Positions 1 through 13,100 of a stretch of DNA of 64,000 nucleotides are shown one piece after another. Both the position numbers and the translations under genes were made by a program. Where the stretch lies: the NCBI RefSeq assembly GCF_016808095.1, contig NC_068973.1:14938501-15002500 (forward strand), given 5' to 3'. Position 1 is the first letter of the stretch. Every line of letters begins with the position of its first letter. The notes under the pieces were generated by a model. That model did no database searches, had not been told where the DNA came from, and saw only the letters and a program-made list of their open reading frames with translations. The stretch comes from Vigna angularis. Its lineage: Eukaryota > Streptophyta > Magnoliopsida > Fabales > Fabaceae.

Positions 1-1424
1 TCTTTAATGAATATTGACAAGAATGGGAATAACTTATTCTTGTTTTGAGTAATGGGTCTTGAATTCAGAATGTTACTGTAAAACTGATCCTGTTAAGTTC
101 AAAGTAATGTTTTGGAGTTACTTTAAAAAGCTTGGTGTTAATTTCATTTTGTTGAAGTAACGTTGGTCAATTATGAATGATAGATTTTATGCGTCCTTCC
201 TGTTCCACCCTCCATCTCTGCGAGAGCTGATAAAGCGGAATTGCTTTCGACACTTATTGCAAGTGGAAGATGAACACGAATGCCTCATAGACATTCTTGC
301 ATCTTGCGCTTTCCCACTTTCGTCTTGCAAACTTTCAAGTGCTTTCCAATCTTCAAGAACAATAAACCTTAAATCCCTAAATCCTCATGTTTACATTTAA
401 CATCATCTACACGTTTTAAAATCCACCAACAAACATTAATTTTTAAATGTTTAATGTTATCAATTTCCATGTATAAATCTCTGCAAATGTCACATACTAA
501 AAACTTACCACATCAAGATGTCATGTCATCAAAAACTTAATTCCATTAACCAAATTTAACAACAATGACTCAATTGAGTCAACTTTTTACTTTTAAAAAC
601 TTAATTGGAGAAAAAATGAAGAAAATAATCTAACTGAACAAACTCAACATAAATAAGAATGGAAAACCCAACATAAATAAGAATGAAAGTGGTTTAACCA
701 ACTAGTAACTACTAAAAAATAAAGTAGGTGTATTTGTATTTAAAAACTAGTAACTACTTAAATTATTTTTAATTGATTTTTAAAATTTATTATATTAAAA
801 AGTATTCGTTTTCTTAAAAAAATCTTAAACAAACATTCCAAAATGATTCTAGATATTCAAACACTTCACGACATGATATGTCAAAATCAAATCCCAATGG
901 GTCACTTTGGAATATAATTTATGGCTTGATTTAAGCGGAAATTTCTTAGAGATTTAGTCATCTCTTGTACAAAGTGAGATGAGACTTGATATAAAAATTG
1001 TTATTATTCATCACTTTAGCTGATTCACGTTATCAAGGCTAAAAATTATCTTTTTTTGCAAAGTTGATTAGTTAAAGCATTTATTTAAGTCTAATTTGAC
1101 TAGGACAACCTATTATAACCATAACAAACAAAGGTACTCGCATTAGTAAGTTTCTTGTACAACTTTCAGAAAGTTGCCATGAAAACCATTAATGGCAAGA
1201 TGGATTAAATTAGCAATAGCTAGCACTTTCCTCGTTTAAACCACTCCACATTGCCGCTGATATGTCATTTTCAATTGTAAATATTCACTTCATTTTGAAC
1301 CACATCATGATAGTACAGCACTTACATATATCAACTAATGTCAAATTGAGTAATCAGTTTCATGCAATGGATTAAAAATAAGCTTGGCAAGCAAAGTTTA
1401 AGAAGGTATCCACGAGTTACTTCA
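1..1424. other. Intergenic, no gene recognised
   Basis: AT-rich sequence downstream of the proteasome gene. The 75-codon open frame at 173-400 has no motif I recognise and no convincing coding signal. The stretch just below 1425 should hold the 3' untranslated region and poly(A) site of the minus-strand proteasome gene; I cannot fix its end. Confidence 0.6.
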
Positions 1425-4129
1425 TCATGCTCCAGTTGCTTCCACCATTTCTTGTTCAACTGTGCTTGGGGTAACTGGGTAGTAATGGTAATGCAGTTCA
1501 CCAACATCATCACCAGACAATTTCTTCCATCCATTTGGTCCCACATAGTATACTAAAATCATATAAAATTTATAAATATAAATGATGCATCAAAAATAGC
1601 ACCAAGTCAACTATAATGAGGATAAAATTACTGTATTAATATTTTCACCCGACTAAGTTAGAGACCATGGATTATTTTCGATTGTTCATTTATATGGATA
1701 TAATAAAATGCACATTATGTTTTGGACGATCATGAGCAGTTGTGCTCCGGAAAAAATGGGCAAGTGTACCTTAAGAGAGGTTATATCAATTTAGTTACCA
1801 TGCATTTGTCAGTGTAAGTCTATTATTTTCTTGCTGGTGAGGAAGAGGATAGAAACAAAAATGTCATGATTTAGAAGCAAGTTTGTGATGTAGCTGGGTT
1901 AATAACGGGGATAGAAAGATAGATACCGCTAGCAACTCCACCGCTGGCCCCATCACGAAATGTTGCGTGATAAATTGCTCGTCGAGCAAGTTCAGCTGCC
2001 TCCTCAATTGACAAGTCATATCGGTACCTGGTATAACAAGGAAAATGTCAAAAAGAAAATTGACATGAGATTTATGCGAGATAGTTAAATACATAGTTTA
2101 ACTAACCCGCTGTCCAATACACCATAAGCATATGGCGAACCAGATCCAACAGAGAATCTAGTGCCTTTAAGTCTTCCTCCTTCACTATCAACATAATATA
2201 GACCAGGTCCCTAAAGAGAGATTAACGGTTGTAAGTAGCTATTGGACTAACTGAGCATAACGTTGTTCAGTAACTTGACAAGTGAATTACCGTCTCATCC
2301 CATCCAGCAATCATGGTACCAACCGATAACCCCATTCCACGATAAGAGTATAAAATATTGGCAAGTAGCTTGGAAGCTCCTGTTACTGAAATTCTTCTTT
2401 TATTCGCCAACTCATGCAAACGACACTACAAAAAATTATGGAACAGATTAGAGAATACATTTCCATTTCCAACTTCATAAACACAAAAGGATAAAGCATC
2501 TTGGAAAGGAAAACCAAAAGATAGAAAACCATACAACTTTAAGTTTATATGAATCAGTCATTTAGATCTTCTGTTAGGCTTAGTTCTGTTAGTGGAAGAG
2601 CTCCAGCTCATTAATGACCCAAGCCAAGTGTCCATAATCTAGAAGTTTTATATCATTAGGAATAAAAAATGACAGAATGGGGAAAGGCTTAAAGATCTTG
2701 CTGACTAGGCAAGTTAAGCAGAAATGGGTTATATGTATAGACATGTAGGAGGAGGTCATCAGTTAAGCGGAAGAAGGGAGGAGGGGGGAGCAGTTTTTAG
2801 CAAGCCTCCTGGGCTGTAAGGTTACAGGAAACTGTGTGCCATAAATCAAAAAGGAAAAAACAATAGTATATGGAGATTAAAAACACTAGAAATCTAATGG
2901 AAATTTATAAAAAGGATAGTACAAGTTAATGGTTTGATGTCAACCAGACTATTAGCCTGCTATTGTTTTGGCAAGAACTGCCGTGATAAATGATCAGTTA
3001 TTTAGTTAGTCAATCTGAATTCATTACCAGTTCAACCAAAGAGTGTAACTAATGGCATACCCCTAACCATGGCCTAGCACATTCATGAAGAGTTAGAGTT
3101 ATCTATGGAAGATGGGCCTAGAATCTTTTTCTTAGGCCATCTTCAGCCATCATGAAGATCCTAGAGTAAGAATAATTTTTGGACCTTGTATTTTGGGCCA
3201 AGTAGTCAAGATTTTATTTGGGCTTTGTTTATGGGTCAAGTAGTCTAGATTTTATTTAGACTTTGTATTATGGGCTTAGTATCGTAGGATTTCCATTTGG
3301 GGCCTTGCATTTTGGACAAGAAGAGTAAGGTTTTGACCACCTAAGTCAACATTGGGCCTTAAGCCCAACATTGACCAAGGGGTAAACATTTTTGACCAAG
3401 CTTGGAGGACAAGGAGCTCATTTTCGTCCTAGACATGTGGAGGCACCCTATTTGAGAGTTTTTCCTCTTAGTTAGTGGCCATGTGTCACCCTAGGAATGG
3501 AGAGTTTTTCCATATATAGTGGCCACATGTCACCCTCTCATTTGAGTGGATTTTTGCCACTTGTCTCCTTCCTATTGGAGAGGATTTCTTCTTGCTCTCC
3601 AAGCCAACCAAGGTGGCTCTTTTAGGTTAAAGTTTCTGCCTATTTAGAGACATCTTAGCCTATAAATAGAGGTGTCTCTCCTTCATGTATTCACCTTTGA
3701 AATTAGAGTAAAGTTATCCTGTCATTTTGTGCACACAACCCCTTCTAAGGTCAATCTAGGCTAGAGCAACCCAAGTAGCCTCCTCTAGCCACCTTCCTCC
3801 AAGAGTTGGCCCAACCTCTCTTAGAGAACCACCAAACACACCTTCCATCACCATTCAAACACACAAAACCGTGACAACATCCACCTTATACCACCACCAT
3901 TTCACATTTCATCAAAAGCCATGAGCATCTTGATCTTTTGGCTTGGTTTCTTCTAGATTTGGCTTGTCTTAGCTAGAGCATTGCCATCAGAAACTTAACA
4001 GATCAAAAATCAACCGATCCAAAAAAATCAATGTCAATTAAGTAACATTCCAAGTACCAATATATCTTGTTAGATGTTATTATATAAGAAAAAGTAACGA
4101 AAGCCTTCACATTGAAGTGCATGCACATA

Positions 4130-4186
<57 letters not shown>

Positions 4187-5546
4187 AATAAAATACAGTA
4201 GCCCCTTGAGATTTATAAAATATATTCAAACATGCTGGCCAAGCACATAATTATAAATTAAAGTTGATATAGGTTAAAGGAAAACAAATTATTGACAAGG
4301 TAAATAAAAATTAGATGTGAAAGCTATATCACACCACTGGGACAACTAGATATAACGAGAAAGGAATTGGAATTGAAATTGAAAAATGCATTTTACTTAC
4401 ACAATTGCACCCTATAAATTATTCTCTCTACATTTCATCACGGTAAAAATAATAAGAGAAAATTAGAATTAAGAGTTTAGGATATCTCTAAATTACATAA
4501 CCATCCATCTAAAGAATTTCTCTTAACAAAGTTACGTCTGAATAGCAGACTACCCACCCATCATTATTTCCAATTTACCCACTTTTTTATGCTCCTTCTT
4601 TGCATGCAAAAACAGGCTAAATGCTTCCTATGCACAAGAAATTTTTAGGAAATGAATATAAATATACTTCAAAAAGAAGGTTCATTGTCACCTACTCCAC
4701 TATAGCAGCAGCAACAATATCAATAACAAAATTGTAAGGAAATAACCAAGGAATGCCAAGGTGTAGGAGACTAGGGCAGAAACTCGGTAGGAGACTGGTC
4801 TAAAAATATAAGTACATAACAGACAGAACAGAAGCAAGCATACAAGATATAAGGTTCAAGGTATCATAGATTACCTTGATACCGAGATTCCTGTGCCAAA
4901 ATTGACAATCAGCAGCACCTCCAGCCATAGTCCCAAGCATGTACGGATTGATTTCAATAATCTTCTTCACAGACTGCGATGCTGGAGACAGCCAACACTC
5001 AAAGTTCAAGAACTCACGCATCATTTAATTCGAAGCAAGTAACAGAAAATATCTGACTAACTTACCCAAAGGAACAAAGAAAAGCGAAAATGCTATTAGA
5101 TTTAACAAGCACTCACATATATATCCTCCCATGCTAGCTCGAGAATCAGCTGCTACCATGACGCCCTCCTTAAAGATAAAAGCAAGAGTCGTTGTACCCT
5201 TCGCGGGCTTCACCATCTGAATAGCCTCTTTCAAGAACCCATCGAACTATCACCAACATACACACAAAATACCCAAACGCATCAGTTAAAACCATCAACC
5301 TTCAACCCTTCTCTATTAAAATTTAAACCCTAGCCAGCTTTCAATTTTCTTTCCCCAACAATTTCAGAAACAAAACCTCAGCCCAAAATTCCCCTCTGAA
5401 ACTTTTAACAGTTTCAAAACCTGAATACTCACGTCATTGGAATTCGGAAGGTCGAAGGACGGAGCGGCGGAAAGTTCTCCAACGACGTCGCTTTGAGGTG
5501 CAAGCAGTGAGGGAAACGATTCAAGACCAGTGGTATCGAGCTTCAT
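1425..5546 (-). CDS. PBE: 20S proteasome subunit beta type-5 (PBE), 7 exons
   Basis: Chymotrypsin-like catalytic subunit of the 20S proteasome core, acting in cytosol and nucleus. Exons (minus strand): 5433-5546, 5117-5246, 4875-4981, 2291-2425, 2107-2210, 1927-2027, 1425-1552; all introns are GT-AG and the 819 nt stay in frame, giving 272 aa, close to the family length. A propeptide of about 55 residues ends in KPAKG before TTTLAF, so the mature N-terminal nucleophile is Thr56. Asp17, Arg19 and Lys33 (mature numbering) are in place in [10 protein letters not shown] and [11 protein letters not shown]. Other family blocks are [36 protein letters not shown] and [15 protein letters not shown]. 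Intron 3 (2449 bp) is swollen by a dispersed repeat and a TA microsatellite. No lesion seen; expected to be functional. Confidence 0.96.
3051..3988 (+). repeat. Dispersed ~0.93-kb repeat, copy 1, possible solo LTR/TRIM
   Basis: Lies inside intron 3 of the proteasome gene, antisense to it. It is clearly related over its whole length to 23817-24733. It begins AATGGCATAC and ends ATTGCCATC, so the ends form a short inverted repeat (TGGCA/TGCCA). It holds a TATA-like box (CCTATAAATAGAGG, near 3660) about 330 bp before its end and no coding region. These traits fit a solo LTR or a small non-autonomous LTR element. No clear target duplication flanks this copy. Confidence 0.6.
4134..4191. repeat. 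(TA)n/(AAT)n compound microsatellite
   Basis: About 19 TA dinucleotides run directly into six to seven AAT triplets, in intron 3 of the proteasome gene. Confidence 0.95.
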
Positions 5547-5799
5547 GATGGAAGATTAGTGACCTAAATGAAAACAAACCTTAAAATCAAAATAACATAG
5601 AAAAGTAGATAATATATATATAAAATGGGGAGATATGAAAAATAATCGCAAATTTTGAGAACAGTTTTGGCACCTTTTCTAGTAGAAGAAGCAATTGCAG
5701 TGAGATCTCAATTGTCGAGTTTGAGCAATGAGGGAAAAAGTAGAAAGACACTGTTTTTCAGTGTTGTGTTGTCTTGAGGAAAAAGGCAGGACTTATTTG

Positions 5800-5846
5800 G
5801 GCCGGCTCGGCCCACATGTATGTGCTCCTTTTATAATGGCCCATGT
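5800..5846 (-). promoter_or_regulatory. Likely core promoter region of the beta-5 gene (TATA and site II motifs)
   Basis: Read on the minus strand, the segment about 260-300 bp before the start codon holds ATGGGCCATTATAAAAGG, a site II-type TGGGCC box beside a TATA-like box, then further TGGGCC and GGCCCA boxes. Site II boxes are common upstream of plant housekeeping genes. The transcription start was not determined, so this is inference from motifs. Confidence 0.45.
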
Positions 5847-6710
5847 TTTTGCTAAGTTTTCTTTTTCTTATTTTTTTACTCTCTTTTTTCGCTGCATCTA
5901 ATCACAAACTATTATATGATAAATTTATTGAATTTTAAAATAATTAGCCGAGAAATAAAAATAATAGTACTTCTTATAAATTAATGATATAAAGATTATA
6001 TTTTGTTTTCCTCACTCTAATTACCATAGGCTGTTCCTTCCTGTACTCCGTCAAATTTCTCCCTCCCCTCCGTTAAAAAGCTTCGGTTTCCGTATTAGGA
6101 GGGAGTGATTGCTTTCTCAAAAAAATTTCCAGAGTTGTTTATAGTGTTCCGGAAATAAATTCCGGAAGTGATGAGGTGCTAGAGGAAATAGACTGGAAGC
6201 AATAGCCATTACTAATAATGATTGGCACATGCTTATAGCCCAAAACATCTATAACTGTTATTAAGATGTTTGGTTGTTCAACAGAATGTATAGATTATTG
6301 GAAACAAAATTTAATTATAACAAAAATATCAATATACTCTTATTTTACTTTTTTATTAGTAATATTTATATAATTTAATGTATAATTATTTTCTCTTTTA
6401 CTTTCCATAAAAAAAATAATAAAAACCTTAATAACTTTTTTTCTCTTACAAAACTACTTCAAATTTATCTCGTTCTTTTTTCTGAATAAACTTAAAATAA
6501 GGTGAAGTCACACTTCAAAAGGCTTTTATATAATTGTTTATTTTGTGTTACCGTGCATCTTTATTACTTCATCATAGGTCAAATCCTTCATTTTCACCAT
6601 CACTTTTCTACCTTATTTAATTGCTTGTCATGGCATTTTGATATCAAACTCTTGCTAAGAAAGAAACCCTTCACATGTGAAGGTTGTATTACAATGTTGC
6701 ATCTTCATAT
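5847..6710. other. Intergenic, no gene recognised
   Basis: AT-rich spacer between the proteasome promoter and the left end of the old Copia element. I see no coding exon and no repeat with clear ends. Confidence 0.5.
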
Positions 6711-7190
6711 TATTGCAAAATGCCAACAACAAATAATTAAAACTACGAACAAAGATTTTTCGAAGTGTATATATTTATTATTCTTAAAAATTTATTTGTG
6801 GTGTGTTGCATAAGCCCTTAGAATATAACATGAACTTTTCAAAAAAATTTGAAAATATCAAAACTAGTAAGGAACTCTAAAAAAAGTAAAATAATAAACC
6901 CAAAATGTTATAAGAAAGAAAAGAGAGAAGGAAGAAATTAAGAGAAATAGGAGAACGAGAGAAAAATGTGTGTTTTGAAGGTGAGTACAAATCTCTATTT
7001 GTAAAGATGGAAAAGGATCAAAATCATAGTCCACCAATGACTTGTGGAACCTTGCATATTTGGTGAAAATTGTGCACTGATCCAGTCTTGTGATTTTCGT
7101 TTGAACACATGAGAGAAGCAACATTTAAAAAGTAATGTTCATCCATTACTTTCTTTGTAACTAAGTTTTTCTATATCAAGTTTTACAACA
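6711..7190 (-). repeat. 3' LTR of the old Copia element
   Basis: Aligns along its length with 19578-20018. The boundary at 7190 (ACAACA in plus orientation, TGTTGT on the element strand) abuts a purine-rich tract read on the minus strand as TGTGGGAGAT. The outer end has decayed to TA from the expected TG. Confidence 0.8.
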
Positions 7191-9664
7191 ATCTCCCACA
7201 AATTGCAAAAGACTAGAAAGAAAGATTGAAAGAAAGAGAAAGAAAGTAATTTTCATGGGTTTTATAAGATGTAATGCATCAAAGCTGGTATAGCAAGTTA
7301 TATGAACCAGTCCTAGATCGAAAAACTTAACACACAGTGTAGATGGTATAACAAGCTATATGAATCAAGGACGCTTGACACGTGTTAAAGGTTCATCAAT
7401 CACAATACACCCCTACAATCCTTGTTGTTAACGCTATGTTGCGCTTACTAGGTCATGCACGTGCCTAGTATTTGTCCGTGCTCTAAAGATTATGTCTCGA
7501 TCCCATGCAAGCGACCTCATTTGACACTCATATAAGTGATTTCATCAAGTGTATGCTGTAAATCATACTCTACCCATAAGGGATATGAAGATTATTAAAA
7601 CTTTTATTTAAACTAAAATTCTTTCACCTAAAAGAATTTTATTACAAAGTTTAAACTCTCAATAATGCAGTTTCTATCACTTTCACATATACCATAAGAA
7701 TGAACATATTTGATTTAAAAATCAATTTAGTGTTATTAAAACTAAAAAGTTACATGTTTTTACCCATATGAACCTTATTCATGGGACCTCCAATCACAAA
7801 CGTTAGGTTACCATCACTTGTTTATTTGTAAGTGGCTTAAGTCATATTTCCCTCAATGTTTCTAAGATCATATTTCTTTTCAAAGGTTTTGTTATAAGAT
7901 CTGCTAGATTCCATTCTAACTTCACATAACTAATGGAAATAGTTCTACTCTTTAGTAGTTGCTTAACCAAATTGTGTCTTAATTGTATATGTTTATTTCC
8001 ATTGTAATTATTGTTTTTAGCTATAACTATTGTCGATTGGCAATCACGATGTATTGACACTGATGGAGTTGGTTTCATTCATAGTGGAATGCTCACTAAG
8101 AAATGTTTGAACCACTCAATCTCATTATTAGTCATCTCAAGAGCAACAAACTCATATTTCATTATTGATCTTGCAATAAATGTTTGTCTAGTTGATCTTC
8201 ATGTAATCACACTACCCCCAAGTGTGAATACATAACAACTAGTGAATTTTATATCATTTGAATCAAAGACCTAGTTAGCATCATTGTACCCTTCTAGTAC
8301 AACGACAAATCCATTATATGTAATGGCATAATCCATTAAACCTCTTAAGTACCTCACAAGTCTTAGAAGTGCATCATAATGTTCCTGATTTGGACATTAA
8401 GTGTACCTACTCAGTCTACTACGCCATAAGTAATATCAGGTCTAGAAAAGTTCATCAAATGCAATAAGCTCTCAATTATCTTGACACATTGAGGCTGAGA
8501 TATAGATTTTCCTCTATTTTTTATTAATTTACAGTTAGCTTCATAAGGGGTACTCACTATCTTGAAGTCATAATATCAAACTTCTTAAGAAATTTCTCAA
8601 TGTATTGTTCTTGGGATAGTACTATACTATCTCACTTCCTTATGATTCTAATACCTAAAATTATATTGGTTTCACCCATATCTTTCATTTCAAAATTCAA
8701 TCCTAGAAACAATTTAGTTCTAGGGATTATCTCATTCCATGTACCAAAAATTAACATGTCACCCATATACAAGAATATAATGACATAATCGTTATTTTTA
8801 TATTTAGAGTACACATATTTATCAACATCATTAAGTGAAAAACCACCACATAGCAATAAATTATCAAGTTTTTCATGTCATTGTTTTAGTGCTTGTTTCA
8901 ATCCATACAAAGATTTTAAAAGTTTACATATTTTATTCTCTTGACCAGGTACTACACAACCTTCAGGTTGAGTAATATAAATCTTCTCCTCCAAATCACC
9001 ATTCAAAAAGGCAATTTTAACATCCATTTGGTGTATCACTAGCTTATGGATAACTACTAAGGCTAACAACACTCGAATAGAGGAAATCCAAGTCACACAG
9101 GCAAAGGTATCAAAATAATCTTTGTTGGATTTTTTAGTAAAGCCTTTAGCTACTAACCTTTCCTTATACTTCTCTATAGATCCATCAAGGTGATACTTTT
9201 TCTTAAAGATCCAATTACAACCATTAGGTTTTGCTCCGTTAGAAAGATCTACTAAGGTCTTAGTAATATTTTTCTTAATTGATTCAATTTCAGTCCATAT
9301 GGCATTATCCCATTGTTTTGCATCAGGAGCACTAGTACCTTCTACAAAGTTAGTTGAATCATTATCAACTAGATAAGTATAGAAATCATTACCAAAGGAA
9401 GTTTCCTTCCTCTGTCTTTTACTTCTTCTCAAATCCTCGCCTAATGTGTCACCATTATTATTATCAATAGGTTCAAACTTCTCACTAACCTTTAAGGAAA
9501 AGACATGTTTAGAAAACTCGACATTTTTCGTTTCTACTATAGAATTACTCTCAAGCATATCACTTTTAAGAACAAGAAACCTATAGGCAACATTATGTTC
9601 AACATAACCTAAGAACATGTAATGAGAGGTTTTAGAGCCTATTTTCTTTTTCTTAGGATTGGTT
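7191..9664 (-). pseudogene. Copia pol remnant: end of integrase, RT, RNase H
   Basis: Three main open pieces remain on the minus strand. 9618-8878 has the post-integrase linker and the start of reverse transcriptase ([37 protein letters not shown]). 8856-8632 is the RT palm region, where the usual YVDDM box reads YMGDM, so a catalytic Asp is lost. 8078-7842 is the end of RNase H. Between them are stops and frameshifts. It stops at 9664 where the younger element is inserted and resumes at 15170. Confidence 0.88.
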
Positions 9665-10133
9665 TGTTATAATATATTAATATTATATTATTGCAAAAGT
9701 TAATGTGTGCTTTAAAACCATTAAATGGTGAGCTTTAATGTTTGGAACGTTGCCACCCAACGTTCATTTTCTTTCAAATGTGGAAAATTGTTTTAATTAA
9801 ATCATTTATGGGTTTTAATTTCCTTTTATTTTCTTGATTCTTTCCAGCTCTATAAATAGGGAGCTCCTCCTCCATTCCAAGACACACCAAAATTCAGTCT
9901 TTCTCATTCTTCTCTTTTCTGAATTTCATTCTTTAGCTCTTTCTCTCTTCTAAAAATATTCTGGGTTATTCTTATACTCTGTTTAGAGTTCCTTGCTAGT
10001 TCTGAGATCCTCAGACATTCTGAGAAGTTCCTGTTGTATCCTGGGGGACTTGCGCAACACACCGCGGATAAGTTCTTAAGGACAGTGACTCTACACGCCT
10101 CAGGAAATACTATTTTTGTCAGCTTTTCCAACA
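9665..10133 (+). repeat. 5' LTR of the young Copia
   Basis: Starts TGTTATAATATATT and ends TTTTCCAACA. A TATA box (CTCTATAAATAGGGAGCTCC) lies near 9850, so transcription probably starts close to 9880. Matches the 3' LTR at 14701-15169 base for base as far as I can read. Confidence 0.95.
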
Positions 10134-10150
10134 ATCTTAAGAACTTATGG
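10134..10150 (+). promoter_or_regulatory. Putative primer-binding region, not the usual tRNA-iMet type
   Basis: Directly after the LTR comes ATCTTAAGAACTTATGG, which lacks the TGGTATCAGA block typical of plant Copia elements. The same block follows the 5' LTR of the old minus-strand element (rc of 19561-19577). Thirteen bases (10136-10148) are perfectly complementary to 10068-10080 inside the LTR. Priming mode is unknown. Confidence 0.4.
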
Positions 10151-13100
10151 CTGACATCAACAACATGCCTTCAGAAAGCCAAACCATTGCTTCCGGAACC
10201 CAGACGGTCTTCGCAAAATCTCTTCCGAACGTGTCAAAAATCGAGATTTTCTCTGGACAGAACTTCCGACGCTGGCAAGAACGCGTTTCCACCCTTTTAG
10301 ACATGTATGGAGTTGTTGCTGCTCTTTCATCTCCGAAGCCCGACTCCACTATTCCTTCAAACTCAAAACTAGTTAAAGAGTGGACTTACGCGAACAAGGT
10401 ATGCCGACACACTCTGCTTAGTGCACTTTCTAATGATTTGTTCGATGTGTATTGTTCGTACAAGGAAGCAAAGGACATTTGGGACTCATTGATTCTCAAA
10501 TACACTGCCGAAGATGTTGTCAGACAAAGATTCGTCATAGGAAATTACTACCGTTGGGAAATGATCGAAGACAAGGACATAAAAACTCAAATCAATGAAT
10601 ACCACAAGTTGCTCGAAGACATCAAAGCAGAAAACATTCTACTACCGGATGAATTTGTTTCAGAACTTCTGATCGAGAAATTGCCGCCATCCTGGACAGA
10701 TTACAAACAACAGTTGAAACACAGGCACAATCAAATGTCTCTACCAGAACTCATTACACACATAATAATTGAAGATACCAACAGGAAGGAGTCTGCTACT
10801 ACAAGGGCCAAAGCTTTATCTGCGAAAGCAAATATGGTAGAAGTAAAACCTGCTCCAAAAAGGTACGAATACAAACCTGATCACAAAAAGAAAAATAATT
10901 TTCTTAAATCTCGTCCCCATGAATCTAAACCCACCTTTAAAAAGAAAGGAAATTGCTTCGTATGTGGGAAGCCAGGCCATCATGCACCACAGTGCAGACG
11001 TAGAGCGAGAAACGACAATCCTCCTAGGGCCAATATAGCCGAAGGAGATGACATTATTGCTGCGGTCGTTTCTCAAGTGAATCTGATGACCAATGTGAGC
11101 AAGTGGGTAGTAGACTCTGGTGCTACTAGGCATATCTGTGCAAACAGAAGTGCTTTTACCTCTTACACTAGTGTAGGGGATGGAGAAGAACATGTCTACC
11201 TCGGTGATTCCAGGACCACTCCTGTTCTGGGAAAAGGAAAAGTTCTTCTCAAACTCACATCTGGAAAGACTCTGGCCTTGAGTGATGTGCTACATGTGCC
11301 ATCAATCAGAGTTAATTTAATCTCTGTAGCACTATTGGGAAAGGTGGGGGTTAAAGTGTCATTTGAGTCTGACAAGATCATCATGACAAAAAATAATGTG
11401 TTCGTGGGGAAGGGATATTGTGATCAAGGACTCTTCATTCTAAATGTTTCTGAAAATATTAATGAATCAAGTTCTTCTGCTTATATTGTTGACTCGTATG
11501 ATATATGGCATGCTAGATTAGGACATGTGAATTCTTCATATGTTTTGAAATTACAACGACTAGGATTAATTAATATGCATGATAAACAGAGTAGAAAATG
11601 TGATATATGTGTAGAATCTAAATTAACAAAGAAAACATGTTTTTCTGTAGAACGCCAAACTGACCTATTAGGGTTAATTCATACTGATCTAGCTGATATG
11701 AAACAAACCATGTCTAGAGGAGGTAAAAATTATTTTGTGACCTTTATAGATGATTATTCTAGATATACCAAAGTTTACTTAATCAAACATAAAGATGAAG
11801 CCTTTGATGTATTTTTAACCTATAAGGCAGAAGTAGAAAATCAATTGAATAAGAAAATTAAAAGGATTAGATCAGATAGAGGTGGTGAGTATGTGCTTTT
11901 TAATGACTATTGTGTTAAAGAAGGAATTATCCATGAAGTGACCCCACCATATTCACCTGAGTCTAATGGAGTAGCTGAGAGGAAAAATAGAACCCTTAAG
12001 GAAATGATGAATGTTATGCTTGTTAGTTCTGGTGCACCTGATAATCTTTGGGGAGAAGCCTTGCTTACTGCATGTTTCTTACAAAATAGAATACCCCATA
12101 AGAAAACCGGTAAAACTCCTTATGAGTTGTGGAATGGTTACCAGCCTAACCTTAAATATTTAAGGGTGTGAGGGTGCTTAGCTAAGGTGATGTTACCTGA
12201 TCCTAAGAAAAGGAAAATAGGATCTAAAACCTCTGATTGTATGTTCTTAGGTTATGCTGAACATAGTGCAGCCTATAGGTTTCTAGTTGTTAAAAGTAAC
12301 ATACTTGAGAGAAATTCTATAATGGAGACAAAAAAATGCTGAATTTTTTGAACACGTGTTTCCCTTAAAGGTTAGTGAGATGTCTCAACCTGTTGATGAT
12401 AATGATAATAGTAATACCATAAGTGAGGATTTGAGAAGAAGCAAAAGGCAGAGAAAGGAAACTTCCTTTGGAGATGACTTTTATACTTATCTTGTTGATA
12501 ATGATCCAATAAGCTTTATAGAAGCTACTAGTGCTCTTGATGCAAAACAGTGGGATAAGGCCATTAGGACTGAAATTGAATCAATCCAGAAAAACAATAC
12601 TTGGACTTTAGTAGATTTGCCTAAAGGAGCAAAACCCATTGGTTGTAAGTGGATCTTTAAGAAAAAGTATCACCCTGATGGATCCATAGAAAAATATAAG
12701 GCAAGATTAGTAGCAAAAGGTTTTACTCAAAAACCCAACATAGATTACTTTGATACTTTTGCTCCAGTGACTATGATTTCCTCTATTCGAGTGTTGTTAG
12801 CCTTAGCAGCTATTCATAAACTAGTGATACATCAGATGGATGTTAAAACAGCCTTTTTGAATGGTGATTTAGAGGAGGAAATTTATATGACTCAACCTGA
12901 AGGGTGTGTTGTACCTGGTCAAGAGGATAAAGTATGCAAACTCTTAAAATCCTTATATGGGTTGAAACAAGCACCAAAACAATGGCATGAAAAACTTGAT
13001 AATGTGTTGCTTTGTGATGGGTTTTCACCTAATGATGCTGATAAATGTGTGTACTCTAAGTCTGGAAATGGTGATTGTGTCATTATATGCTTGTATGTGG

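Noticed and set aside
173..400. 75-codon open frame at the left edge
   Set aside because: No recognised motif, no splice context or homologous repeat; could be chance.
1331..1556. Two overlapping small frames on opposite strands
   Set aside because: Both are shadows of the last exon of the proteasome gene, which is read in a third frame.
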